This document shows, piece after piece, positions 23,401 to 38,400 of a stretch of DNA of 64,000 nt. Location of the stretch: positions 115,454,754-115,518,753 of the forward strand of contig CP136061.1 in assembly GCA_032622095.1 (NCBI GenBank), read 5' to 3'. The notes under the pieces were generated by a model. It was not told where the DNA came from, did no database searches, and saw only the letters and a list, made by a program, of their open reading frames with translations. Within the stretch, counting starts at the first letter, position 1, and every line of letters starts with the position of its first letter. A program made the position numbers and the translations under genes. This stretch comes from Siphonodentalium dalli. Its lineage: Eukaryota > Mollusca > Scaphopoda > Gadilida > Siphonodentaliidae.

Positions 23401-26400
23401 ATTTGTTTATCCCATTCTATACTAAATACTCCTTGACGAGTAAGGAAATGTTCAGATAATAAGTTCAACAACTTGTTGAACTTATTATTCGAATCCTTTA
23501 GCATTTTTTATTATCTTTTCGTCTGACTGTCCTCTGCTAATTTATCCTGAACACTCTTCCAAATGAATAATAGACCATTCCAATGCATAACTTTAAAACT
23601 GATATGGGAGAAACCATTTAGCATAGAAAGGGTTAAAACAGATTTGTTATGGAAACCCCAACCACACATATACATTCTATCATCTAATCTCTCACATGGT
23701 ACTCTGATTACTTAGGCCAAAACAAAAGACTTCTCTGTTTCCGATAACATTGGGATAAATTTCCAGACAGACCATTTTTTGTTTTTTTAAAACCTTTCAG
23801 CCGTAATTGATATAATAGTGTAGTCACAGTTCCATGGAATATGGTAGATCAATGTGCTTTGAAAATGAGCCAAAAATTGGATAAAAACATGCTGTCCCTT
23901 GAATTCATTCACTCAGCAGTATGTTCTCTACCAACATTCAGCTTATAACCGACTTATTTTTGCTTTTGGGATTGGGTAAAAACAATGAATGTTCACATTG
24001 ATATTTAACAGGTAACTATAGACTAGCCTTCTTGTGAAAATTGAAAACAAAAATTGAGGCAGGCAAGAGAATCTCAGCCAGGCAGGGTATCGGAAACGAA
24101 GAGGTTTTTTTTGGCCTTAGCTGTGTATGGCATATAATCGTATTACGTCTGGATTATTTATACATAAGCTCTTCCTATATTTTGTGATAAATGTATTCAA
24201 CATCATGACCCTGATATCTGGGGCATATTAAATTAGGAATGCCATTGGGTGAACTCTTGAATTTGTTCCCATTTTTTAATCGCCAGGATTAGTCATCTCA
24301 ATAAGCGTTTTATATTTTCTCAAAGAAAAAAAAAATATCATTACATGGTCTTATTTAACCCTTTCATGTCAGGAGCTGCGCTGGTGCAGCATTAAAGATC
24401 CTATGCTAGTGCATTCTCTTATATATGCGTGACTCCCATAGGGATTGTATTTAGTTCATTACATTATTAATCTGTGTCTGGTTATTGATACTGCTGCAAT
24501 ATAATCCATTTGCAGAAGGTATCCAACAGCGATATTCTCATTTATAGAGATTAACTCTAATGACTTGGTTGCTTTCTTAACCCTTTCATGACCGGAGCTG
24601 CGCTGGTGCAACATAAAGATCCTGTGCCAGTGCATTCTCTTATATAGGGAGTCTCGCATATATAAGAGAATTCACTGGCTTACCAAGGCAAATTTTTTTA
24701 AGCCAATGTATTCTCTTATATATTCGAGTCTCCCATAGGGAGCCTGGCATATATAAGAGAATGCACTGGCTTACAAGGTCAAGGTAAATATTGTTAGGCC
24801 AATGTATTCTCTTATATAATTCAGTCTCCCATAGGGAGCCTGGCATATATAAGAGAATGCACTGGCTTACAAGGTCAAGGCAAATATTGTTAGGCCAATG
24901 TATTCTTTTATATATGCGAGTCTCCCACAGGGAGCCTGGCATATATAAGAGAATGCTCTGGCTTACAAGATCAAGGCAAATAATTGTTAGGCCAATGTAT
25001 TCTCTTATATATGCAATTCTCCTATAGGAAGCCTGACATATATAAGATAATGCACTGGCTTACAAGGTCAAGGTAAATATTGTTAGGCCAATGTATTCTC
25101 TTATATATGCGAGGCTCCCTATGGGAGCCTGGCATATATATAAGAGAATGCACTGGCTTACAAGATCAAGGCAAATAATTGTTAGGCCAATGTATTCTCT
25201 TACATATGCGAGTCTCCCATAGGGAGCCTGACATGTATAAGAGAATGCACTGGCTTACAAGATTTCAAGGCAAATATTGTTAGGCCAATGTATTCTCTTA
25301 TATAATTGAGTCTCCCATGGGGAGTCTCACATATATAAGAGAATGCACTGGCTTACAAGGTCAAGGCCAATATTGTTAGGCCATTGTATTCTCTTATATA
25401 TGCGAGTCTCCCATACTATGCTAGGGAGCCTGGCATATATAAGAGAATGCACTGGCTTACAAGATCAAGGCAAATAATTGTTAGGCCAATGTATTCTCTT
25501 ATATATGCGAGTCTCCCATAGGGAGCCTGACATATATAAGAGAATGCACTGGCTTACAAGGTCAAGGTAAATATTGTTAGGCCAATGTATTCTCTTATAT
25601 ATGCGAGGCTCCCTATGGGAGACTCACATGTATAAGAGAATGCATTGGTACAGTTTTTTCTCAAAATTTCAGGAAGCTCCAGTCATTCAAGGGTTAAACG
25701 GATATAGCATAATTTAAGTCACAACATTTAGAAATAATAGTCATATAAATATTAATATCTAATATTTTATACCCCTGTAACTATATAGCACATGTTTACA
25801 AAGAGATAGACCATCTTTAAATCTAATCAATGAAATTTGTCTCTTATGATCCTGTTTGATCTAAAATATACAAAGAATTTTGATATCCAGATCATAATTT
25901 GAATATTGAATTATTCAATTATGATTTGTGGTTTAACCCTTTCTATACTAAATACTCATTGATGAGTAGTTCCATAGGAAATGTTCAGATATTAAGTTCA
26001 ACATGTTGAACATATTATATGAACATATCCCTGCTATAAATAGGACTCCTTCTGTTCTTGTATTGTCTGTTGTCCTGAAAACCCCTCCAGATGAATAGAC
26101 TTTTGATGAAGTGTTTTGGGTGGTTAACGCGGGATGCTTGTATGGCCCGAAAGGTCCTTTCCCTCACCCATAGACCATTCGAATGTATACTTTTATAACT
26201 GAGTGGGAAATCCATTTATTATGTAGTGGGTTAATTGCATTTAAACTCCGGTAATAAAAAATTGTCTGGTCCGATAAATTTTGCCTGATTTCTTCAAATC
26301 CATTTTCATTTATCATGTACTATCATAACTTTCTTCTGTTCATTGATTTGGAAAAATCTGTTCATATAATATTCATTTACATATAATTCTGTCTGAATTT

Positions 26401-29400
26401 ATAAAAAAAAAATTGCTCTTTTTCTATAGAATTCCTTCCACCAAAACCATAATCATTATATATACAAACTGTCTCCATTGATTTACTCTTTGTGATACCC
26501 AAATTAACAAAAAAAATTGCGAGATTTTTCCAGACATGTTCACCTGATCACTTTAAAGGTGGCTTACTTAGTAATTTTTACCTTTTAAAGTCTAAGGTCT
26601 ATTCCTGGAATGACATGTTTGTTTTCATAACATTAGAAAGTCTACGGTGTGTTTTCTCGTTCAAAAGGTCCTTGCAAAGAATAGTAAGAGTGAGGTAACA
26701 TTTTTCACATTAAATTCCCAGCATAATTCCTCTCATAATCATCAAACTTCTTTCATCATATAAATATAAGATCTCTAATGTGTCGCAATTCTATTTGAAA
26801 TTTATTAACCGACTGCACTAAATTTGATTCGAGATGAGCTTTATGGAGTCTCAAATCGAATTTAGTGGACGGGGTTAATAAATTTTGTTTAGAATTGCGA
26901 CGAACTTGAGATACATTTTATCACATAATCACATTTTAGCAACAAAAACAATCTAGAAATGGCTGGTGTTACAAAAAATTTAATATTGATTTCCTTATCA
27001 CAACCAAAGAGGAAGTAAAGACACCTTCAAGAAAAAATCTAGTTCCATTTTAAATGTGTCATTATTGACAAATTTGTTCAACCACCCTTACCACCCATCT
27101 TTATCTCACAGTCAATAATAAATAACCGAACACAAATCAAATATTGTAATTATACCCCCACTTTCGAAGAAAATGGGATGTATACTGGATTGACTGCGTC
27201 TGTCCATCCGTCCGTCACACTTTCTCCCTCAGTGTGTCTGTCCGTCCGACTTCATAACTCGAACAACTATCAACCGATTTCAATAATTTTTTGTATGCAA
27301 TCTCCTAAGGACCGCCTCTCCACATGATGCTAATTGCGGTGCGGTCCGACTTTCTTTTTTTAAGTTACACCTTACTTTTCGACTTATTTTGACTTAGAAA
27401 ATTCGGTCCGACTTAATAACTTTAACAAATATGAATCGATTTCAATATTTTTGGTATACATGCTTCTCACAACACCCTCTCTACATGATGCGGCTCAGGG
27501 TTGGCTCGGACTGTTTTTCCTAACATTACACTTCATTTTCGACTTATTTTTGGATTTTTTTTGTGTGGATCCTATCAAGTTAGGGTTTACGGATAATGCG
27601 GGTTGAATTTGCCACGACGGTGGGGGTATGCTAGCACCCGAGTGCACACCTCTTATTATATTCTAATTAACATAATAAAGTTCTGACATTGACATCGACA
27701 TCTTACGTCACTGCACATGACGATAATACACTTGGGTCTTACTAAAAATATGAGGCCGGGTTTAGGGGCTAATTATGTGATAAAGAATAATATGTCATTA
27801 TTCCCCTGAAGTTTTCAGCTGCCGTGGCCTTTATCAATGGTATAACGATATAATATATTTGGAGACTCATACAGATGTGTACATAGACAACAGCTGACGC
27901 ATTATAGTAACATTTCAAGAATGCTACTGGAAGTGAGTATTACTTGAAAATGACGACTTACACCCTAATAACACGAAATGTCTGGATTGCTGACTTCAGA
28001 ATTGACTCCTTTAGGAAACATGGTTCCCAACTTTCTCATCCAACAGTTTTCTTTTATCAACCGCTATTACAATCTGCAAATAAGTAGTATATTATATCAT
28101 TTTACCATTGATAAAGGTTGTGATGGCCGAAATCTTCGGAAGAAGAGTGATTTTTTTTAAGTCGTTATGTGATAAAAGAAGTCCCTACGCTACATGGACA
28201 TGATATCATTTAGTATTGATCCTTCATCATGTTCTGCACTGAAACAAGGCTTCTCTGACTTCTCAACCAAGATAATAAATACAGAGAACTACACGAGTGT
28301 GTTAATGGGTTTGTTAGCACGGAAAGATAGAATAAGAAGCGCAGTCTTGAGTTCTATCCTTCCGCGATGGCACAAGTGCCATATCAACAAACCCATTAAC
28401 ACAAGGTTTATTTAGGCACATACAGGGCTTGTTTTGTCATGTGTGTTGGTTGATGCTTTTATTTTATAATTCCAATTTCATGGTTGATGAAAATGTCATG
28501 TACGTCATTTGACGTCAACGAGATGCGTAATGAATGTTGCTAGGCCTGTGGGTGGTCTGTAGAAAGGACCCGGTTTTCTTGTTGGAACTTTATGAATTTA
28601 AATGGGAATGTATTGTAATGTGCCATGTATTAAAATTAACATTGATAAATGGAGATCGTTTGAACTACAGTAATGCCCTAAGTAATCGACTCCTTAACCG
28701 CAGCAGAATTATGGGTAACTTTTCAGGATTTAGTCGGAAATATGGCTTGTTGCCATTCATCGGAAAGCTCTCCCTGAGAGCTTTCCAATGAATGGCAACA
28801 AGCCATATTTCCGACTAAATCCTGAAAAGTTACCCATAATTCTGCTGCGGTTAAGGAGTCGATTACTTAGGGCATTACTGTACTTGTTCTGTCAGGAATC
28901 TTGATGGTCTGATCTATTTTCTGCTCTTTTTATGTGTACCCATACCATAGTATGGTACAAATATTGTCAATGTCCAGATTGACCACTCATCGTTCATCCG
29001 TCTGCCTCTCCGTCCATCTCTCCGTCTTGTCATAGGAGCCTGATATAGCTACATGTATATTATTTCGGTTTAGTGCAGAGAGAAGCCTTGGACAACTTCT
29101 GCGCATATGTTTACATCACATATGATTTGTGACAAGTCTTCTAATATTTGTTCTATTTTAGGGATCACACGGAGTAAGTTATCTCCCCTAATCTGCTTCC
29201 TTTCATCTGGCTGATCCATAACCTCTGCTCATTATAAAATAATAAACATATTCAACTCTCAAAATAATGAATAAAATCCAATCAATAGATTGTAGTATTG
29301 GCCAATCCTTACTGCCTAGATGCAAGCCTTGAAATAGTGTGTCTGTCATTTGCAGAATGAGGTCCCCAGGGGGTGAATTTAGTGATGCTACCCCACATAG

Positions 29401-32400
29401 CGGGCTAGCATCACCAAATTCACCCTCTGGGGACCTCATTCTGCTTACACCTCAGCAGAATGAGGTCCCCAGAGGGTGAATTTTAGAGATGGGCGGTATT
29501 GAAATTTTAAGCTCGGTATCGGTAAATTTCCGTCGATTTACCGCGGTATCGGTACGGTAATCGGTATTGCTATTAAATTACAAAACCAGAGCAGAAATTC
29601 CAGGTAAATTGCGGTAACTAAAGTTTTTAACTGAACAATGTACATGAAAATATGCCCACTGATTTACAGCTAAATGAGGCAACACTGATTTACAGCTAAA
29701 TGAGGCAACACAATGACCTACACAATTATTCAATTAGGTAATATTCAGACATCTCTTTGATCATTTACACGCAGGCCATCGCACCGCTTTTGAAAAGAAT
29801 AAGAGATTGCATCATTGCATGGCTACAATATCTATACGTGTCAATTTCGTCACATTTTCGCGAGTGAATAGAATTGTGAGTAGTAATCAGTGATCACAAT
29901 TCACAAATTCTAATCAATAGCCGCAACGCCGAAATAAATCTTAGAATTTAATCAATTGATGGATCTGTTCTATTTTTAGAAAGTGAAAGTAGATTTTGAT
30001 TCACTGTATAAATGAAATCGGACCTTATTTCTGTCTATGCCGCTTGCATTGTCGATGTCTTTGAAGTCGCCAAAGCCACGTGTTATACGGACTGCCACCA
30101 CCTGAGTCAGTGTGGCATTGACGACGTTACAATGTAGCAATAAGTTACAGCACTGCTTCTTTGATACACTGTGTAGTGTGTATCTATTCTAACAACTGCA
30201 TTGATTGTTAGGCCCGTAACTAGGTCAACCATATGTGAGTGTTTATTCCTTTTGCTCGCTCAAGGCCTGTCAAACTGATAAAAGGTCACGGTCTTTGTGA
30301 TGGTCTGATGGATTTGTATAATTCTGAGATTAATTTTAATTCAAGTACCGAATCAAAACTGTTTACTGAGAAACTTTACTCAATACGAAGACACACAAGT
30401 TGGCAACACATGAATAATTTCAGTACCGAAAAGTCGGTATTTTTAGTTTTGATTCGGTACAGTAAATCGGTATTACGCTGATACCGATACCGCACAGTAA
30501 ATACCGATTACCGCCCATCTCTAGTGAATTTGGTGATGCTAGCCTGCTATGCGGGGTAGCATCACTAAATTCACCCTCTGGGGACCTCATTCTGCAAATG
30601 ACAGACACACTATTTCAAGGCTTGCCTAGATGTGTATGCAAGCCCAGTCTCTTGACTGGAGCTTCCTGAAATTTTGCGAAAACCATGTGCCAATTCATTC
30701 TCTTATATATGCGAGGCTCCCTATGGGAGAAAAGCATATATACCGGTAAGAGAATGCACTGGCACATGATATTTAATGCTGCACCAGCGCAGCTCCCATC
30801 ATGAAAAGGTTAAAAGCCGATGATAATATCAGATTTATGTCTCTGGAACTCTGCTTCAAATTTGATTTCCATATTCATGGGATTATTTTTATTCCATTTA
30901 TCATGTCTGAGACTGAACACCTTTTCATTTCATCGCAAGGCAGAATCCAGTCTTTATAAAAAGCCGATAGCAATTACAAACACTGCTTCACAGTTGGTGA
31001 TATTTAAATTGCGTGATTGGAGGTCAATGACGTGTTGACAAATTTTCTAAGCATGGCGATTCGCAACAAATTTTATAATACAGGATACAGGCGACATATT
31101 CATAATTCATTATACATTTGTACTAATCACAATCCAGGAGATACCATCTTTGAGTTTTTACTCAATGATATTTATTACCGATTATTTGTTCGCATCATAT
31201 TGTTTTTATCACTACTACTGAATACTACGATTCTCACAAACTTTTACTGCACCAGACATGCACTCCATATTTGGAAACAATTTATTACATCATCAGGCCC
31301 TGTTGTTCTAGAAATATAATATGAGTTGGCGTTCCAGAGATGTATATCTGACAAGATTATTTTCGGGGTTTTAAAAGTGACTGACTCATTGGCCATGATC
31401 ATGTACTAAATAATCAAAGTGACCAGAAAGTAGCCGAAAAATTATGCCTGGCTTTCTGGTGTATTATTTAGTTGTCTTGGTGATGTTAGACGTGATAGCG
31501 TCAATAAATTTACCCTCTGGGGACCTCATTCTGCAAATGTCAGACACACTAATTCCAGACTTGTTCAGTTACATAGATTTAATGTGTGTTGCTGTTGCCA
31601 ACCAACTCACCTGGTGTGAAGGTTTTTCTTTGTCCATCCAAAGTGAAACTTGTAAAAAGACAATATTAATATATTTTTCAATGCCCGATGAGACAATTTT
31701 TAATGAGCAGTGAACACTCTGCTTCTGATATGAGTATGCGATTTACCTACTCGAAAAGGGTTTATATTGATTTTGAAGCCAATGGAACGCATTGATGATT
31801 GCATTGTTGATAGCTGGTCACACTCATCGACTACCATTTCCACATTTTGCTACTCATTTATAGGGTTGACTTCTATAACCCTTTCATGACTGGAGCTTTC
31901 TAAATTTTGCAATAAACCCTGTTCCAAAGCATTTTCTTATATTTCCTTGCATATATAAGAGAATACTTTGGCCTAACAATATTTACCTTGGCCTTGTAAG
32001 CCAGTGTCTTCTCTTACTATATATGTGAGATGCCCTATGGGAGACTCACATTTATATAAGAGAAGTACTGGCACAGGGTTTTTAATGCTGCACCAGCACA
32101 GCTCCCATCATAAAAGGGTTAATGTCTGAAAGCAGTTTTCTGGTTCCCAGTTCTTTGTTACTTACAGCATGGTGATGATTATTTTAGAACAAATCATGTC
32201 ATTCATATATCATATTTTTATTGTGTATTTTGTGATGTGTGTTATGCCAACACATTAAAATGTCACTTTGAAACAGAGGACACATCTCAAATCACAATAT
32301 CAGTATATATTTTATCTTACACCATGAGTTGGAAGAGAAATTTTGAGCGATTTTGTTTCTCCAAGTTTTATTATCAAGTTCCTCAACTGATGAACATGTT

Positions 32401-35400
32401 TAGTACAACTCTTGCATTTTATATGACTGGTGTGATGTCAGTGTAATGAAGTTGGTAGATATAAGGAAGCAATATACAATTACAGTAATGTCCTAAATAA
32501 ACGACTCCTTAATCACAGCAGAATTATGGGTAACTTTCAGGATTTGGTCGGAAATATGGCTTGTTGCCATTCAACGGAAATCTCTCACTGAGAGCTTTCC
32601 GGTGAATGGCAACAAGCCATATTTCGGACTAAATCCTGAAAAGTTACCCATAATTCTGCTGTGGTTAAGGAGTCTATTATTTAGGGCATTACTGTATACA
32701 TGTACATGTATATGAAAAATATATGTTGGGATATACAGCAATGATATTCATAATTTATGTTCAAGAATTGTTCTTTGTTTGTCTGGAAATGTTGATCTGT
32801 TGACATAATTGGAGACATGGTAGAAAGATAATATCATTTGTTCATTTGTATTGAGAAAGTTGAAATATGGTCTATCTCTTTGTAAACATGTGCTCTATAG
32901 TTACCGGGGTATAAAATATTAGATATGAATCAAAGACCCCTGTCCAGAAATGTTTCTGTCGATTAATATTGATAATATTGATAATATTTTCTGGGTCTAA
33001 AAAATTGTGGTTGTTTGTTTAGGTAACGAACGATATTGGTTACTGTTAAAAGAGACCAGAAATTTTATTGTGTAATTTTGTCACAAATAAACATTAATTA
33101 GACTCATTATCGCTATAACTATGTAATAATACAATACAATACAAACAATCAATCTGGGACATTTTAAGTTCAGGGCATAGCTATGGGAACACCTTAACGA
33201 TCTCTATCACTACACGGTATCGTCTGAATGGTCTGTTCTAAAAATAGAACAATAAAGTGTCCCACTTAATCATCTTATTTTATAATAAAATATTCATAAT
33301 AAAATCAATATTAATGGATAGAAGCGTTACCGGACATGGGACTTCAATTCATATTTATTATTTTATACCCACAAAACTATTTCAAAATTGTTATATGAAG
33401 AGATAATCCATCTTTAACAAATCATTGCATGCTGAGCTTTTCAATTTACTAATTGTCTAGAGGTCATTTTAGTATAATAATGTATGAAGTACATGTATAT
33501 AATATTTATATACATTTTATATATACCGAAAACATATTATAGTTGTCTTTCCCATGCCAAAATTGTGACTGGTTAGCAAGCCTGAGTTTAGTGTGCCTGT
33601 CATTTGCAGAATGAGGTCCCCAGAGGGTGAATTTAGTGACGCTATCCCGCATAGTGGGCTTGCATCACCAAATTCACCCTCTGGGGACATCATTCTGCAT
33701 GGCCTCATTTGCTATGACAGACATAGACTCAGATTGAAGTTCCCAAATTGTGAATATTGTGATGTACACCCATTGGGAACCTGGATTATGCAATGTGTCG
33801 TCTGCCAATTTGGGGATTAGAGAAACTAAACTAAAAAGAAATAGAAGCTATGTGAAGAAGTTAAAGTAGATATTTTATAATAAAGAAACTTTAGAGAGAA
33901 GATGAGGCCTAAGCAGAATGAGGTCCCCAGAGGGCGAATTTAGTGATGCTATCCCGCTATGCATGCGGTATAGCGTCACTAAATTCACCCTCTGGGGACC
34001 TCATTCTGCAAATTACAGGCACACTAAACTCTGGCTTGCTGGTTAGTAATGTTGGGACAGAAGCTTCAGGTGTAACTTATTGAATAATTTGATATTCGCC
34101 AATACCTAACAGATGAAGCAAAAACAAATCAATGGGCACATCATACTGAGCAATCTCTTCATACATGTGCATTCTGATATATAGTCCGTGGGCCAAACAA
34201 GATATTTTTCGAGTTGGCTGCACCCCCCCTCCAACAAAGGTTTCAATATATCAAATTAAAGGTCATCATGTGGCGCATCAGATTTTGCTTGTTGCCAGTT
34301 TCAGAAAGTGTCCCAAAATAGATATTTCAGGGAAGACAACTCTTACCCCTAAAATAAATTGAAAATTTTCTCGAGTACAAGTGTCGGAGCATAAACAAAA
34401 TATTGCGATTATAAACTGCACAATATATCGTTTATATTAATAAGAAATTAACATAAAATGACACGAGATACAAAACTAGACTAATTTGTGAGCTAGTTAG
34501 AAAAAATTGCGATAAATATTTTGAAATGAACAAAAATGACTTGGATTTTGAAAACAATTGTTACATATAAATGGCTATAACTTGTGAACCACATGGGCAA
34601 TTGATCTGCAACAAGGCTCAAAAATTGCCCCAATGACATATCAAATCTATTTTATTAATGGAATGCCAAGATTATTGCTGTGAAAATGTGATATGAGTGT
34701 AAACTGAACCCCACCCCCTAAAATATAACTTTTTCAGAAAAATTAATTATGTTGTTTACACTTAGAATGATGCATGTCAAGTTGGTTTTAGAAGCATAAA
34801 CTGAAACAGTGTGGAGAGTGATGAAGAGAATTATAAATAACGGTGTCTGAACGTGATCTAAGTTTAAAATTTGAATTCTTTTTAATAAAAATGAGAATTT
34901 TTACTAATTTCAGTAAAATTTACAACATTGTGATCAAATTTTTATAGGCTATGGTATAACCACACACGAATACTGGTCTAGAATTAGTAAGTTCATAAAA
35001 CCTCATACGATCACCTTTCTGGCAACTATTTCATAGATTTTTCACTTTTTACTTGAATTGTTATGGAATGATTATACATGAATATATATATATATTTCAA
35101 CTGAACACATATGGCTACAAAGGCTTATGAGTGAGACTTACGTTATACAAAACGGTATTTTCTTATTTGTGCCGCGCATGTCGGGACAGTGATCACAACT
35201 GACAATAGATACGGCATTACATGCCCTCCATATTTGACAATAAGTTTAGGATGGCATTCAAAACGGCCAACAAAATCGAAATTACTCACACTTTCCGTGA
35301 CTGAGTTCGTTATCCGGGACAAGGAATTGTTAACCATGAGTTCACTGGTAACCGTAAAAAAACACACTGAAGAACCCTACTATTATTTCAATTAATTTAA

Positions 35401-38400
35401 GCTAATGAGTAATTGATTGTCTTAAGGACTCTAGATACTCATTTATTGGGGGAATACATGTACTTGATAAAAGTCAATGTATAGAAAGATTAAAACAATC
35501 ATCACTAACATGCGCCTTTTGTGTCAGTTTAGATAAGTAATATCAATTTATATAATTTTTCTGAAGGAAATTGTATGCCCAAATTACCAGCCTCCTATTT
35601 CAAGTTGTCTATCTCTGATGTAAACATGTGTTCTGGTGAAATATTTTATTTTAACGAAATTAGTTGTTATACAGAGGATTTTTTGTCAATAAAGAAATGA
35701 CTTTTGCAGTATATATTATTGTGTTGCAAAACAGTTTTCAAGGCATGCTACTACTTCCTGTTCTATAATTTGAGTATATATAGTCCTTAAATGTTCTATC
35801 ACTCTACTCATTTACATTATTTCGGTTATTGTAGACATTCTCACATACATCGTTACATCGTTAGTCTGCGGTGAAACAAGACCATTTATTAGATTAACAT
35901 GAATCTTTGTAGCCAAAGCTCAGTAGTCACAGTAGATCGGGAGGAAGTATAATCCGTCTGGTTTGTAGGACTCAAAGAGCGAACAGCCAAAGCTGTCAGG
36001 ACATGGTGCACCAGGCTGGGGGAGTTAGTATGATGTGCCAATCACTGATATAGTTCGCACGAAGATATTTTAATCTGATTTCTTAAGGAGTCTGTGTCTG
36101 CTGGTGGTAGATGTGTTCCAGTGTTCGGTTACAATACATAAGAACGTGTGTGTTAATTTGTCGAATTGACGACATTATGGATCACCATAATATAGCCCAC
36201 ATGCAAACAGTTGGTAGGATATATAGTGTCACCGTCAACATTAATAGATTGCACAAATTGATGCAAAAGGCGCATCACATTTTACTACTTTTGACTAATA
36301 GGTCAAAAGGGTGCATGTTATATGTGTTTGTGAATGTCGTAGCCTGTCAATGCGTGAATTAGAGGCAATGTTTCACACACCTCTTTGAAAATACTGTCCG
36401 CAATCTCGTTCACGGAAGACACATGACCTATTTTTGGTTTCAGTATGAAGAATTATCCTAGGTCCTATTCATCGAGAAACATAACATTCTAGTATTTCGG
36501 CATGTACGTCAGGGGAATAAAAACAATAACTAGCTTCCGACCAAGTCGTGCTGCATTGGCTACATGTAACAGCATACCTTTATCCGCTTCCTTGTGGTAA
36601 CATACTAGAACGAGATCAGGAACTAACTCTAAGCGAACGTCGCCATTCACGGACTGTATCACATGACATTCGATCCCATGGCAGACATATAATTCAGTGT
36701 TTTTTAAACAGTATGTAGATTCTGCACTCGACCATTCGCGAAAAAATAGAAGCCTGTCAAGGAGTCTTTGTTATCACCACCTGATAAATATTTGGCATTG
36801 TCTGGAACTGTGTCATGGACACAGGATATGTGAAACCTTGCCTGAATACCATGATTGTATTCTCGGGTTGCAGGAAAAATGTAGCATAATGACTTATGCT
36901 GAAAAAGAAGTGCAATGTATCATACTATGCAACAACTTCAACAATCTACTAATATCGATGATGACCTACTTACATCCTGTGCTTTATGTGACAAGCCGAC
37001 ATGTATTCAAGTCGAAGAATTGCGATAATTTTTCTCCTGTTGTAAAACGAGAACAATAACACCAAATGCAGACTTCTTTAATAAGCAACATGTTTTTCGT
37101 GCAAACTATCAGGCTATTTCTTGGCGCAATAACTCACACCCATTCTGGAATACCATGTCCTTATAACCCTATGCAATTTGGGCTCCATATATAGCCCTAT
37201 GTTGTGTGGCATATATAACCATAGCCCTGTCTACAGTGCAGGAGATACATGTTTATGGCTATATGATAACAACACTAGGCGTAGAGACATGAGGTATCCC
37301 TAAAGTATGTCCCTTTACCTATATGCCCGTTTGAGTGTCATGTAAATAATGTTATCCACTGGACGCAGAGCGGGAATAAACAGCACCCAGATGCACATGT
37401 ATAAGAACGAATCTATAACCAATGATGAAGCAAGATTCAGGTGTAATCATGATCGGCTAGTCCACTCGCATTGTCTCTTTCATGCCCGCCTGGATCATAG
37501 CATAGATCAACACCATGCTACTATTATAATCTTCGTATTGTTAACAAATCCAAATGTTGACCCAGAATATACCCACAAGATGGGCAGAAACGTAACAGCT
37601 AAATAGAGTAAAAAAAAATCCTAAAAGACCTGAAGTACTAAACCTTTTAACATGCAGCGTATCGGAGTGCCCCGGGTGGCGTCCGTCCCCCAGCGCTAAT
37701 GTATAATCAAGCCATTGGGAGTTCTGCTTGTCTCCCTCAAGGTGGAAGATAGGTCTGGCTAAATGACCCCGCACCAGAAGTACCGGTATAGAAAGCATAG
37801 TTACCGTGCATGAGATATATGGGTGCATGGGAATATATGGGATTGGTTTTCCATGACGTCCATCGGTGGTCGCTGCGTGAGGGGGCCGGATCGAAGTCCT
37901 ACACATCAACAATGCATTGATGGCACTTCGTCCCTATCCAAATGCAGTTAAGCAACTACTGCGTTCTGCAATTGGCTACAATGATTCATGCGAATTGTTG
38001 TTATTTGACAGCCGACATGTCAGGATGTACTGGTGTATGAAATGTGAGGATATCTGCATGGAATAACTGAAGTACATGTAGTGCCAATTTTGACTTAACT
38101 GGCTACCCTGAGGATGAGCAGACTTATTGGGCATTTCCGTCAATCAATTACTCATCACAATAAATGAGTTGAGACAAGATATTAGAGTGCTTTAGTTTGT
38201 TGAGGAGCACCAGTGAATGCATTTCTTAATGAACAATTCCCTTAACCCCCATATGACGAACCCAGTTAAATTTGTGTCGGTAAGTTTGAAAATCTTCGAT
38301 GTTGGTGGCCGTTTTGAACGCCATCTTAAAATAATTATCAAATATGAAGTGTCCAATGATGTATATATCGTCATTTGTCTATGTCACAAAATGCGCCATA

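Noticed and set aside
24577-25697. Possible CRISPR-like array (regular repeats and linkers)
   Set aside because: Animal genome, palindromic units, linkers are all the same rather than unique spacers, and TTAA transposon ends bound it.
37541-37912. 123-codon minus-strand frame in the 5.2-kb element
   Set aside because: Could be a relic of the same decayed gene, but no motif is recognisable, so not listed as coding.
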